Source: Streptomyces pinistramenti (lineage in GTDB: Bacteria; Actinomycetota; Actinomycetes; Streptomycetales; Streptomycetaceae). Taken from it: a stretch of DNA of 64,000 bases. How positions within the stretch are numbered: the first letter of the stretch is position 1; each line of letters begins with the position of its first letter. The translations under genes were made by a program, and so were the position numbers. The notes under the pieces were generated by a model. That model had not been told where the DNA came from, searched no databases, and saw only the letters and a list, made by a program, of their open reading frames with translations. Shown one piece after another: positions 53,311 to 61,842 of this stretch. The stretch is from NCBI RefSeq assembly GCF_020564935.1, contig NZ_JAJCXB010000010.1, forward strand, positions 1 to 64,000. The letters are read 5' to 3'.

Positions 53311-53768
53311 ACACCTCATGCCGGAAGTACCGGCATCGGCAGTCAGAGCCCGCCGGTGTTCTCGTGTCGGCCCACGCCCTCCAGCGCCAGACACACATGC
53401 CCCGCGTGGCCAACTACGGCCGGAATGGCCTTCCAACGATCGACATCGCACAAAGAACCATCCGGACACCCACTAGAATCGCACGTGCGAACGATTTGTT
53501 GTTGCCTGTGGATCTCCCACGGCCGAGGGTGATCGCCCGAGCTGATTCCACGTAACTTACCTGCCTCCAGCTGGAGCTGGACCACGCCCGCCGACGCACC
53601 GCCGAGGCGGCTACCGCCGGGAGCGCCCTCCAGCACGCCGTGAAGGCCCGCCGCTCGGCGTCCGGACAGGGCTGCCCTCCCGCGAGCCGGCGGATCTCCA
53701 ACTCGCCGGGAGCATCTCGTGGTCCGCCCCTGCTTCCTCCTGCACTGCCTCGAAGAAAGGACATCCGC
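53311..53768. other. Region upstream of the cyclodipeptide synthase
   Basis: No gene recognised. CACTAGAATCG near 53471 may be a -10 element. An uninterrupted frame enters the synthase from 53640 but is not protein-like before 53769. Confidence 0.3.
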
Positions 53769-54449
53769 GTGCTGTTTTCAGCCGAGCCGTACACCGAGAA
53801 CTGCGCTCGCATCTCTGCAGACGCCGAACACGCCCTCATAGGTCTGTCCCCCTTCAACAGCTATTACAAGACACATGTCATCAAGTCCCTGACAGCGTGG
53901 GCGGCAGCCACGTTCAAGCGAGTGGACGTGCTGGTGCCCGGTGCGGAAGGGGCGCTCACTTTGACCGCATCGGGCTGGACCCACGAACATGCCGAACGCC
54001 GCCTGCGCGAGGCCCGCAAGCGGCTTTGCGGCCCGGCACGCCGGGCGTTGGCCGAGGCGGGGGTGGAGAACCCGAGCGAGCACGTGCACACATGGAGTGA
54101 GCTGCTGGAACGGGCGGCGTACCGGGAGCTGCGCGAGCAGGTGGGCGACGGCTGCCGCACGGACCCGGGGCTGCGTCGCCGCGTGCGGGAGATGACCCGG
54201 AGGGCCGTCGACGCCCTGACTCCGGGCGAACCGGACGAGCAGCAGGTCAACACGGCTCTCGGCTATGTGCTCGCGGAGCTGCCGTTCATGGTGGACAGCC
54301 CGTCGATCTTCGACGTGAAGTCATCGGTGTTCGTCTATCACCAGCAATTCGACCTGGCCCACTCTCTCCTGAACGGTAATGAGATCTCGGCTGTGCGCAT
54401 CAATCCGGAACAGGGATTCCTTGTGGTCCGGCCCCAGGAGAACCACTGA
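53769..54449 (+). CDS. tRNA-dependent cyclodipeptide synthase (CDPS), NYH type
   Basis: 226 residues from GTG 53769 (AAAGGA 8 bases upstream). It would join two aminoacyl groups from charged tRNAs to make a cyclodipeptide (diketopiperazine). Catalytic blocks: HALIGLSPFNSYYKTHVIKS (nucleophile Ser, with Asn three residues on), ALGYVLAELPFMVDSPSIF (the conserved Tyr and Glu) and VKSSVFVYHQQFD. Asn and Tyr-His at these places put it in the NYH subfamily with AlbC. Basic helix ERRLREARKRLCGPARRALA would bind tRNA. No oxidase or P450 lies beside it, unlike most known cdps loci. The product cannot be told by eye. Confidence 0.88.
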   Translation: MLFSAEPYTENCARISADAEHALIGLSPFNSYYKTHVIKSLTAWAAATFKRVDVLVPGAEGALTLTASGWTHEHAERRLREARKRLCGPARRALAEAGVENPSEHVHTWSELLERAAYRELREQVGDGCRTDPGLRRRVREMTRRAVDALTPGEPDEQQVNTALGYVLAELPFMVDSPSIFDVKSSVFVYHQQFDLAHSLLNGNEISAVRINPEQGFLVVRPQENH

Positions 54450-54479
54450 CCCCTGCCTCCATCATGACCGGTGCAGGAC

Positions 54480-54640
54480 GGTCCGGCTGCTGCCGAACAG
54501 CACGGCGAGGGGGTCTAGGGCCAGGGCGAACCGCAGGTGTAGCGCGATGGCCAGGATCTGTTCGGGGAAGCCGAGCGGGGCGGGCGGCCGTGTCGGGTAT
54601 TGCCGTCGGAGGGCAACGCCGACGTGGAGTCGTCACCGGC
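54480..54640 (-). mobile_element. Possible transposase N-terminal scrap
   Basis: Minus strand reads FPEQILAIALHLRFALALDP then LAVLFGSSRTVLH, like the N-terminal HTH segment of some IS transposases. Too short to be sure. Confidence 0.3.
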
Positions 54641-54733
54641 GCTGCGGTCGGAAGCCGACCCCCGGTGCCCGGCAATCCGCTGACTGTGCGCTGCGGACGC
54701 TTCATGCTGTCGATGGCTCGGCGCCATTTTCGT

Positions 54734-54768
54734 GTGGAAGCCGGCGCCGAGAGGGCGCCGGCTTCCAC
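54734..54768. terminator. Strong hairpin, 15-bp perfect stem
   Basis: GTGGAAGCCGGCGCC (54734-54748) and its exact complement (54754-54768) with a 5-base loop. Likely terminator, 285 bases after the cyclodipeptide synthase stop. Confidence 0.65.
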
Positions 54769-55214
54769 TCGGCGGGCGCGGGCCAACGCGTCTGCCGGGC
54801 CCTGAAGCGGTTTCGGGTTTGCGACCAGTAGCCGTCAGGAGTCACCGACGGCTGCCCGTCGGTGTTGTACTGGGCACTGTCTTGGCGAACGGGCATGCAC
54901 CGCAAGCCCGTTGGAACAGGCGGTGAGCCACTGCCAGCATGATGGGTGCTCAACTTGCCGCAGTAGAACCGGTTGTCGCGACGCAGAAGGCCAATGATCT
55001 CCGTGACGGAGAGAGAAACGCTGGCGGGGGCCGGGATGCCGTAAAAGGGACATAGGTTCTGAGGCGCTGGGGCGCTCGCGGGGCGGGCTGAAAGGAACGA
55101 GACGGTGATCGACGCCAGCGGCGCCAGCCCGGCGGGACTGCCTGAACGCCAGGCGGTCAAGGGGACGTCGCCCGGTCGAGTTGAAGTCTTCATGGCACAC
55201 GTCACTGCACCGCT

Positions 55215-55247
55215 GCGGGTTCCGGGGCCGAGGACCCCGGAACCCGC
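55215..55247 (-). terminator. Hairpin terminator of the RidA gene
   Basis: GCGGGTTCCGGGG (55215-55227) / CCCCGGAACCCGC (55235-55247), a 13-bp perfect stem with a 7-base loop, 8 bases beyond the RidA stop on the minus strand. Confidence 0.75.
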
Positions 55248-55255
55248 GCAACGGT

Positions 55256-55681
55256 CTACCGGGCCGCGTTGTCGGGGTAGGCGGCGGTCGCCTGTATCTC
55301 GACGAGGAGTTCCGGGCTGGCGAGGCCGCTGACGCCGATGATCGACCAAGCAGGGTACGGCGCCTTGACGAGGCGCTGCTTGGCCTCAAGGAAGCCGGGC
55401 ATGTTCTCGCGGATGCCGACGTGGTAACTGGTCACGTCCACCAGGGCGCTGAGGTCGAGGTTCTCCAGTCGCAGGATCTCCTCGATGCGCCGGATGGCGA
55501 TCTCGGTCTGCTCCTCGACGGTCTCCCCGGCGACACCGTCGGGGCGGCGACCGATCTGGCCGGAGATGAACAGGTGCCCGTGCGAGCGGATCGCGGCGGC
55601 GTGGCCGAAGCGGGCGAAGGCGGTGGTGGTCCCTCCGAAGACCGGCGAGTCGTCGGGGACCTCTACGGGGTAGCTGGGCAT
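55256..55681 (-). CDS. RidA-family protein
   Basis: 141 residues from ATG 55681 (AAAGGA upstream). RidA fold: FGHAAAIRSHGHLFISGQIG, ETVEEQTEIAIRRIEEILRL, VTSYHVGIRENMPGFLEAKQ, PYPAWSIIGVSGLASPELLV and EIQATAAY. The catalytic Arg position of true 2-aminoacrylate deaminases is not clear, so it may be a divergent subgroup. Follows the HD gene on the same strand. Confidence 0.85.
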   Translation of the reverse strand: MPSYPVEVPDDSPVFGGTTTAFARFGHAAAIRSHGHLFISGQIGRRPDGVAGETVEEQTEIAIRRIEEILRLENLDLSALVDVTSYHVGIRENMPGFLEAKQRLVKAPYPAWSIIGVSGLASPELLVEIQATAAYPDNAAR

Positions 55682-55734
55682 TGCGGTGTGTCCTTTCTCT
55701 GTCGTCTCTGTCGATCGAGGGCGGGGCGGGTCGG

Positions 55735-56424
55735 TCAATCGCCCCATCGGGAGGAGTTGCAGGCGTGCTCCATCCTGGTCCGGCCGAATGCCTCGCGTTC
55801 GCGCAGGAATTCACCGGGTATCGAGTAACGGGGGCCGTTCGCCGGGTTCTTGGCGGCTTGCGCGACGATCGCGTCGGTGAGTGAGCGGATCATCTCCAGC
55901 CGTGGATAGGCGGCGTGGACGGCGTCGGCCTGCTCGTCGCTGAGGGCGTCTACGTGGGTGGTTCCCATCGGGCCGCCGAAGTCGAGCGCGACGCCTTCGC
56001 GGACGAGTACGCACAGCGTGCCGCGGTGCTCCGTGATGCCCGTGGAGGTGTGCAGGGCGATGGCCTGCCAGACCTCGTCGGCGTCCACCGCGGACCGTCC
56101 GTGTTCGATGAGGAACGCGGCGGCCCGGTCGGCGCCCTCGACCTCGAACCGCTGGGTGTGCGGGCCGTCCGACGCTACGCCGAGGTCGTGCATCGTGCAC
56201 GCCGCGAACAGCAGGTCGTCGTCGTAGTCCTGCCCGGCGGCCAGCGCGAGGCGTGCGGCCACGAGCCGGGCGAACAGGTAGGTGCGGATGCTGTGGTTGA
56301 ACACGGACGGCGTTTCCACCGGCTTGATGAGTTGCACGACAGCGCCGGTGAGCGGTGTGTCGGGCAGCGTGATCAGGTCGGCGGCCGCCTCGTGGGCCAC
56401 CTGGCTGTGGGTCGTTCCGGTCAT
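55735..56424 (-). CDS. HD-domain hydrolase, cyanamide-hydratase-like
   Basis: About 229 residues. HD metal site: His in VFNHSIRTYLFARLVA, His-Asp in FAACTMHDLGVASDG, further His in WQAIALHTSTGITEH, Asp later. The order matches the DDI2/cyanamide-hydratase group of HD proteins rather than nucleotide phosphohydrolases. ATG 56424 has GGAGG only two bases upstream; GTG 56445 may be the true start. Precedes RidA and is divergent from the AraC gene. Confidence 0.8.
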   Translation of the reverse strand: MTGTTHSQVAHEAAADLITLPDTPLTGAVVQLIKPVETPSVFNHSIRTYLFARLVAARLALAAGQDYDDDLLFAACTMHDLGVASDGPHTQRFEVEGADRAAAFLIEHGRSAVDADEVWQAIALHTSTGITEHRGTLCVLVREGVALDFGGPMGTTHVDALSDEQADAVHAAYPRLEMIRSLTDAIVAQAAKNPANGPRYSIPGEFLREREAFGRTRMEHACNSSRWGD

Positions 56425-56496
56425 GTCCTCCAGACTGGCATTCACCGCCCTGACCAGGTGAGTGGCAATAATGACGGGGATCATTAGAATATTGCC

Positions 56497-57429
56497 ATGC
56501 TGATGCATCGAGTCGCGGTCCTGGCGTTGGACGGCGTCACTCCGCTCGATCTGGCGATCCCGGCACAGATCTTCACCGCCCGCCCGGAGACCCCCTATGA
56601 GGTGACCGTATGCGGGCTCGACTCCACGGTTGCGACCACCGCGGGCTTCTCCCTGGTCACCGATGGGGGCCTGGACCAGGTGCGCGCCGCCGACACCGTG
56701 ATCGTGCCGGGACACGAACCGCTGATACGGCCGCCGCAGGACGTGCTCGACGTGCTGGCCGAAACACGCGACCGGGGCCGGCGGGTGGTGTCGATCTGCA
56801 CGGGCGCCTTCACACTGGCCGCGGCGGGCGTACTGGACGGGCTGCACGCCACGACCCACTGGCAGCACGTTGACGAGCTCGAACAGGACTTCCCGGCCGT
56901 CAGGGTCGACCGCGACGTGCTCTACGTCGACGAGGGGGACGTGCTCACGTCGGCCGGGGTGTGCTGCGGCATCGACCTGTGCCTGCACCTCGTGCGCCGC
57001 GACCTGGGGGCGATCGTGGCCAACCGGATCGCCCGCAGCCTGGTGGCCGCACCGCACCGCGACGGCGGGCAGGCCCAGTACGTACCGGCTCCGGTCACCG
57101 TGGCCGGAGAGGCGTCGCTCTCCGAGACCCGGGGATGGGCCCTGCACCACCTCGACGAACCGCTCACACTCCGTGTGCTCGCCCGGCACGCGGGCGTCTC
57201 ACCACGCACCTTTATGCGCCGGTTCGCCGCGGAGACGGGCACCACCCCCTTGCAGTGGCTTCTGAGCGCCCGCCTCGGCAAGGCACGTGAACTGCTGGAG
57301 ACCACGAGCCACTCGGTGGACCAGGTGGCACGCGACTGCGGCCTGGGCACAGCAGACAACCTGCGTCTGCACTTCCGGCGAGCACTCGACACCACCCCCA
57401 CCGCCTACCGGCGCACCTTCACCCGTTGA
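56497..57429 (+). CDS. GlxA-type AraC regulator (DJ-1/PfpI sensor)
   Basis: 310 residues. N-terminal DJ-1/PfpI-like domain (RVAVLALDGVTPLDLAIPAQ, VSICTGAFTLAAAGVLDG with the elbow Cys, TTHWQHVDELEQDFP) joined to an AraC HTH (LARHAGVSPRTFMRRFAAET, VDQVARDCGLGTADNLRLHF). Divergent from the HD-RidA genes, 72 bases away, and likely regulates them. Confidence 0.9.
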   Translation: MLMHRVAVLALDGVTPLDLAIPAQIFTARPETPYEVTVCGLDSTVATTAGFSLVTDGGLDQVRAADTVIVPGHEPLIRPPQDVLDVLAETRDRGRRVVSICTGAFTLAAAGVLDGLHATTHWQHVDELEQDFPAVRVDRDVLYVDEGDVLTSAGVCCGIDLCLHLVRRDLGAIVANRIARSLVAAPHRDGGQAQYVPAPVTVAGEASLSETRGWALHHLDEPLTLRVLARHAGVSPRTFMRRFAAETGTTPLQWLLSARLGKARELLETTSHSVDQVARDCGLGTADNLRLHFRRALDTTPTAYRRTFTR

Positions 57430-57761
57430 AATCATCCGCGCCTTGGACACCACGGTGGGCCGACTCGTGGAGACCGCCGCTGACGACGTGGTCACCGGTT
57501 TGACGACCGGCCGCGCCCACGACTTGCCGCACCGACCCGTGAAGAGACGACGGTGTGCGGCAGGCTGTTCGCGATCGAGCCGAGCCCGAAGTAGCCGCCG
57601 CTGCCGCAGCCGGGCCCACGCACGTCGATCCCCCATCCGAGGACGGAACGGCCGCACCGATGACCAGGCCCGCCACCACGACACCGCTGCTGCGCGGCCG
57701 TCGAGCTGGCAGCGCCACGACGGCACAGTGGCAGGCCGGCATCACCCCGGCCGTCGAGGTG
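57430..57761. other. Intergenic, no gene recognised
   Basis: About 330 bases. Minus-strand frames contain GYFGLGSIANSLPHTVVSS near 57560-57600, which looks protein-like but matches no family I know. Confidence 0.3.
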
Positions 57762-58010
57762 TCAGTGGACGATACGCACCGCGGTGACAACGAGGACCGC
57801 GGCGCTGATGTAGTACACGACCAGGGCGCCGCCGACAGTTGCTTCGCGGTAGTCACGGTCGCCGGGTTTGACCAGGGTGGATCCGTGGCCGTACGGATCG
57901 GCGCCCAGCGTCTTGGTCATGGTCTGTTCGAAGGCGGCGCGGACTGCGGGTTGCACGGCCTTGCGTGAGGCCTGAGCGGGGTCGGCGTACTGGATGCGGT
58001 ACGGCTCACG
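57762..58010 (-). pseudogene. RelE/ParE-like toxin remnant
   Basis: Minus strand reads EPYRIQYADPAQASRKAVQP, FEQTMTKTLGADPYGHGSTL and YREATVGGALVVYYISAAVL, ending VVTAVRIVH, which has the layout of small RelE/ParE-like proteins of Streptomyces. No start codon is in frame at the 5' end: a GTG eight bases upstream is out of frame by one. Probably broken; a reading error would restore it. Confidence 0.4.
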
Positions 58011-58312
58011 CCACCCCCGAGTGGTGCGCGTCGTCCTGCGGGACGCAGCCGGAGAAGTCCCCGGCCCTGGGGCGGGCGACGATCGCGTCATCCTCGTCGG
58101 CGGCTTCGGCCGGCATGGTCCAGCGGGCGAGGACCAGAGCACGGGCAGCGTCATCGAACCTGTCGAGGGTGGGGTCGTCGCCGATGCCGATGCGAGCCGG
58201 TCCGCCAGGACGTGGGAGACGATCGCTACGGCATCACCGAGGGGCTGGTCGGCGGTGAACCGGCCGCTCGCCGCGCGACTGTCTTCTAGGATCGCCGGGG
58301 CCTGGGCCTCTG
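58006..58312 (-). pseudogene. Partner gene of the RelE-like remnant, frameshifted
   Basis: Ends LARWTMPAEAADEDDAIVAR, PRAGDFSGCVPQDDAHHSGV, its stop touching the toxin-like gene as in a two-gene unit. At about 58195 the frame changes; upstream it reads ASGRFTADQPLGDAVAIVSH and VLADRL. No start remains. Family not recognised. Confidence 0.35.
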
Positions 58313-58573
58313 GGTCTCAAACAGCCCTTCCCTCCTCCATTCCTCGTACGGAAGGGGTCCTGCGGCGTCACGGCGTGCACGGTGGTGGTTGGTGGGGTGG
58401 CCGGCAGGAGTGCGGCAGGTTCCGCGCAACGGCTGTCATGCGGGTGCCTTGGCGAAGATCACCGGAAGCTGGCCAACAGCACCGATAAGCGGCTCCTGAC
58501 AGCTTTCGAGGCGGAGAAGCCCGGCAGCCGGGCCGGTCTTCGTTCTCCGGTGTGGCACCGGCGCTTCGGGCTG

Positions 58574-59314
58574 TTACGTGCCGATGCCGATCAACGCGAG
58601 GGTGATGTTGTCGGGGCCGCCCGCCTCGATGGCGGACTTCCACAGTTCGAAGGCGGCCCGGCTGTCGCCGTGGGCGCGCAGCAGGCCGTCGATCGCGTCC
58701 TCCGGTACGGGGTCGGTCAGGCCGTCGGTGCACACCAGGTAACGGTCGCCTGCCGCGAGCGGCGAGGACGTGACGTGGGGTGTGACGGCGCTGAAGCGGG
58801 GAGCGCCGCCGAGCGCCTGGGTGATGACCGACGTGGTGCGCTGTCCTGGCGCCGGCGGCGGGCTGTCGTCCACGCTCACCCGGCGGAGCCCGTCTTCTGC
58901 CGCGTCGAGCACGCGGCTGTCGCCGACGTTGAACACGAGAAGCGAGTCGGCCAGGACGACGGCGCCGGCGACCGTGGTTCCCATCGTGCGCAGTGCCGGA
59001 TCGCGGTCGGCGGCTGCGTACACCGCGTGATTGCGGATCTCCAGGGCGTCACGGACGGCGTCCTCGCAGTCCAGCGAAGGGCCGAACGACGCCAGTTGCC
59101 GGACGGTCAGTGCGCTGGCCACCTCGCCGCCCGGCTGCCCACCGATGCCGTCGGCGACCGCGACGACGAGCGGTTTGCCGAGCGGGAACACCAGCGTCTG
59201 CGGGTTCTCGGTGACGGTGCCGCACAGCGTCCACGGGCCGATCACCGCGCTGTCCTCGTTGTGCTCGCGGATCAGTCCGGTATGGCTCAGGGCAGTCACC
59301 GTGATGTACCGCAT
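58574..59314 (-). CDS. PP2C-family Ser/Thr phosphatase
   Basis: 246 residues from ATG 59314 (GGGAGA upstream). All PP2C blocks: TGLIREHNEDSAVIG, VVAVADGIGGQPGGEVAS, GTTVAGAVVLADSLLVFNVG, DSRVLDAAEDGLRRVS, GDRYLVCTDGLTDPV and AGGPDNITLALIGIG with the metal-binding aspartates. Dephosphorylates kinase substrates such as FHA proteins. Confidence 0.92.
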   Translation of the reverse strand: MRYITVTALSHTGLIREHNEDSAVIGPWTLCGTVTENPQTLVFPLGKPLVVAVADGIGGQPGGEVASALTVRQLASFGPSLDCEDAVRDALEIRNHAVYAAADRDPALRTMGTTVAGAVVLADSLLVFNVGDSRVLDAAEDGLRRVSVDDSPPPAPGQRTTSVITQALGGAPRFSAVTPHVTSSPLAAGDRYLVCTDGLTDPVPEDAIDGLLRAHGDSRAAFELWKSAIEAGGPDNITLALIGIGT

Positions 59315-59428
59315 GAGGGTCTCCCGCCTCTCCGTGGCGGCGGGTGCGTTCCGCACCACCATTGTGGCGCCGCGGGAGCGCGGTGTCCTCGCCGTCGGCC
59401 CGGAGACGGGCGGGGAGCCCGGCCCGGG

Positions 59429-60562
59429 TCAGCCGGTCCCGCCGCCGCCCAGGGTGTGCCGTTGCATCAGCCGGGAGATGTCCTTCCCGGTGACGATCCC
59501 CACCAGGCGCCCCGTGTCCACGACGAGGATGCGCATGCCGGTACGCAGGCTGAGCTTGTCGAGGGCCTCGCTCAGCAGGTCGTCCGGAGCGGCGACCGCG
59601 CACTGGGACAGCGGGGTCGCGACCTCGCGTACGCGCAGCGCCTCCCGGCGTGCTCCCGGTACCGCGGCGAGCCTGCTGATCTGCACGATTCCGCTGGGGC
59701 GCCCTTCGAAGTCGAGCAGCGGCAGAGCGGAATGGCGGGCCTGCACCGCCACCTCGTCGATGAAGCGCTGGGCGGTCAGCCAGTCGGCGCCGGTGGCCAC
59801 CGGGCTGGACATGGCGTCGGACACCCGCACCCCGCGCAGTGCCGTGTGGACGGTGGAGCGTCGCCGCTCCGAGGCGGCCGCGAGCATGATGAACAGGCCG
59901 ACGAAGACGAGCCACAGCCCACCCTGTGCGCCACGCAGGACGGAGATCCAGCCCACGGTCACCAGCAGCACACCGATGATCTGGCCGCCCCGGGAGGCCG
60001 CCAGATCGGCCCGTTCCCGGTCGCCGGTGCGCCACCACAGCACCGCCTGCACCACACGTCCGCCGTCGAGCGGCACGGCGGGCAGCAGATTGAACACGCC
60101 CAGCAGCAGATTCGCCCACCCGAGCCACACCAGGACGACGGCGGGCACCGCCCAGCCGGACAGTGTTTCCAGCCCGATGCCCGCTCCGAACGCGGCGCCG
60201 CCGATGACCAGGCTCGTGAGCGGCCCGCTGACCGCCACCATGAAGGCCGCCCGAGCGGTCTGCGGCCGCCCCATCCGCGTCACACCGCCCAGCGCCCACA
60301 GCGTCACGTCCTGCACCGTGATCTTCTTCCTCCGGGCGGTCGCGGCGTGCGCCGCCTCGTGGAGCAGGAGGCTGCCCATGAGCAGCAGGGCACCCGCGAC
60401 ACCGGCGACGGCGTACACGGCGTCCGAGCGGCCCGGGAGCGCGAGGGGAAGGGCCTGGTGGCCGAGCCCGTACGCGAACAGGAACACCAGCAGCGGCACG
60501 CTCCAGTGCATCCGCAGCGGTACCCCGACAACACGTCCTATACGGACCGAGCCGTTCATCAT
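59429..60562 (-). CDS. M50 site-2 protease with CBS domain
   Basis: 377 residues from ATG 60562 (GGGAGACG upstream). Intramembrane zinc protease: LLLMGSLLLHEAAHAATARR (HEAAH) and LLLGVFNLLPAVPLDGGRVV (the third ligand Asp). Four to six helices, then a C-terminal CBS pair (SDAMSSPVATGADWLTAQRF, LVVDTGRLVGIVTGKDISRL) that may bind adenosine ligands. Related to rhomboid-like S2P enzymes that release regulators from membranes. Confidence 0.92.
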   Translation of the reverse strand: MMNGSVRIGRVVGVPLRMHWSVPLLVFLFAYGLGHQALPLALPGRSDAVYAVAGVAGALLLMGSLLLHEAAHAATARRKKITVQDVTLWALGGVTRMGRPQTARAAFMVAVSGPLTSLVIGGAAFGAGIGLETLSGWAVPAVVLVWLGWANLLLGVFNLLPAVPLDGGRVVQAVLWWRTGDRERADLAASRGGQIIGVLLVTVGWISVLRGAQGGLWLVFVGLFIMLAAASERRRSTVHTALRGVRVSDAMSSPVATGADWLTAQRFIDEVAVQARHSALPLLDFEGRPSGIVQISRLAAVPGARREALRVREVATPLSQCAVAAPDDLLSEALDKLSLRTGMRILVVDTGRLVGIVTGKDISRLMQRHTLGGGGTG

Positions 60563-60786
60563 CGTCTCCCGCAGGCCCGGCACCCGGTCCACCGAGCAGG
60601 ACCTCGCGACCTGCACTCCGTGAACCGACCTGCTCGGCACTCACCACAATTGTCGCTCTCGCGCTGCCTGCGGCGGCAGTCCACGGGCAACGGATCGCCG
60701 GATCTAGGCTGGACATACGGGCCGGACGTGGGGAGCGGACGTACGGCCTGCGTCGGGTACGGGGACGGCGCTGCGGGAGGTGTGCC

Positions 60787-61077
60787 ATGGGGCGGAGCCA
60801 CCACTTCCACCTGGACGAGGGCGGCCACTCGATCACGGTGAACGTCGGGCGCGGCCGGGACGGGGAGATAGAGCTGCTGGTCAACGGCAAAGTGATCGCG
60901 TACCGGGAGGAGCACGGCCCCGGGATGAATGTGCTGACCGGCGAACTTCCCGGCGATCCCGTCCGCCCGTTCCGGGTCCGGGTACGCGAGCCGCGCCTCG
61001 TCCCGACCGGGCCCAGATGCACGCTGGAGCTGGACGGCGGCGCGGAACAGCCCATGCCGGAGCGGCTCGTGCCGTGA
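60787..61077 (+). CDS. Hypothetical protein, 96 residues
   Basis: Starts MGRSHHFHLDEGGHSITVNV, continues GRDGEIELLVNGKVIAYREE and ends with a Pro/Arg-rich beta-like tail. Predicted mostly beta-strands; no membrane segment or signal. The upstream GGGAGG supports the start at 60787. No family recognised. Confidence 0.6.
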   Translation: MGRSHHFHLDEGGHSITVNVGRGRDGEIELLVNGKVIAYREEHGPGMNVLTGELPGDPVRPFRVRVREPRLVPTGPRCTLELDGGAEQPMPERLVP

Positions 61078-61251
61078 GCCCGGGCGTCATCTGTCGGTGA
61101 TGCGGGGGTGGCCGCACTGCACCGCCTGTGCCTGCGTGAGCTGCGTCGGCGTCCGTCGAACGGCCAGGAATGCGCCGTGGCCGATGCCTCCCGGGAAGCG
61201 GCTCACCGCGTCCGTCGAATCAAATCTGTCACCGGCTTGATCGCGGAGCAC

Positions 61252-61268
61252 ATACCCTCTCGGGGTAT
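61252..61268. promoter_or_regulatory. CsoR-like copper operator
   Basis: ATACCC-TCTCG-GGGTAT, an inverted repeat matching the pattern of CsoR sites in actinobacteria (ATACCC...GGGTAT). It sits 40 bases before the DUF6153-like start, in the promoter of the copper oxidase unit. Confidence 0.7.
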
Positions 61269-61307
61269 ATTGACCGGCCAGGCTCGCAGAAAGCACGGGA
61301 GCATGAG

Positions 61308-61739
61308 ATGGCGGTACGGGAGACCCCGTGGCAGCAGGCCGGCGGCGCCGTCCGCTGTGCGCGCAGCCTCGTCATCGCTTTGCTGGCCGTCCTCGCCGTA
61401 CTGCTCCATCACGAGATATCCGCTGACGTGAGCACGACGGGGGCGGCTACGGCCGCACATGCAATGCCGCACGCAGTCTCGACGTCCGCCGAGCAGACGC
61501 CGGCAGGATCCGTCGGGCAGGTCATGGCGATGGACGGCGCTGACGGTGCCGCGTGCCCTTCGACGGCCATGCAGCACTGCTCGTCCGCGGGTCTCGACTC
61601 CCTGCATCTCACCCCACCGGCCAAGTCCCCGCTTCCCGCCGGTCCGACGCACGACACGACGACCATCGGCACGAACGGCGCCCGGACCACGAGCCGCGCG
61701 CCGCCCGACCTCTCCGTCCTCTCTCAGCTGCGCATTTAG
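61308..61739 (+). CDS. Secreted DUF6153-like protein with His/Met/Cys pairs
   Basis: 143 residues from ATG 61308 (GGGAG upstream). One N-terminal membrane helix (SLVIALLAVLAVLLHHEISA) then a Met/His/Cys-rich outside part: HAMPHAVSTSAEQT, VMAMDGADGAACPSTAMQHC. Such residues suit copper binding, in line with the CsoR-like operator and the following oxidase. Recalls DUF6153 proteins commonly next to multicopper oxidases in Streptomyces. Confidence 0.7.
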   Translation: MAVRETPWQQAGGAVRCARSLVIALLAVLAVLLHHEISADVSTTGAATAAHAMPHAVSTSAEQTPAGSVGQVMAMDGADGAACPSTAMQHCSSAGLDSLHLTPPAKSPLPAGPTHDTTTIGTNGARTTSRAPPDLSVLSQLRI

Positions 61740-61842
61740 GCCGCGTCCCACGGCACCCGCGTCCTCGCGACGCGACCGGGCCGTTTCCGGACACCGCCCG
61801 AACGCACCTCGCGCATTCCCTCGCGCACTGAGAAGAGGCCCC

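Noticed and set aside
54702..55349. Minus-strand frame downstream of the cyclodipeptide synthase as a tailoring enzyme
   Set aside because: No oxidase, methyltransferase or P450 motif; it crosses two strong hairpins.
58382..60841. 819-codon open frame on the plus strand
   Set aside because: It lies antisense to the PP2C and M50 genes, whose motifs are complete; a typical shadow frame in high-GC DNA.
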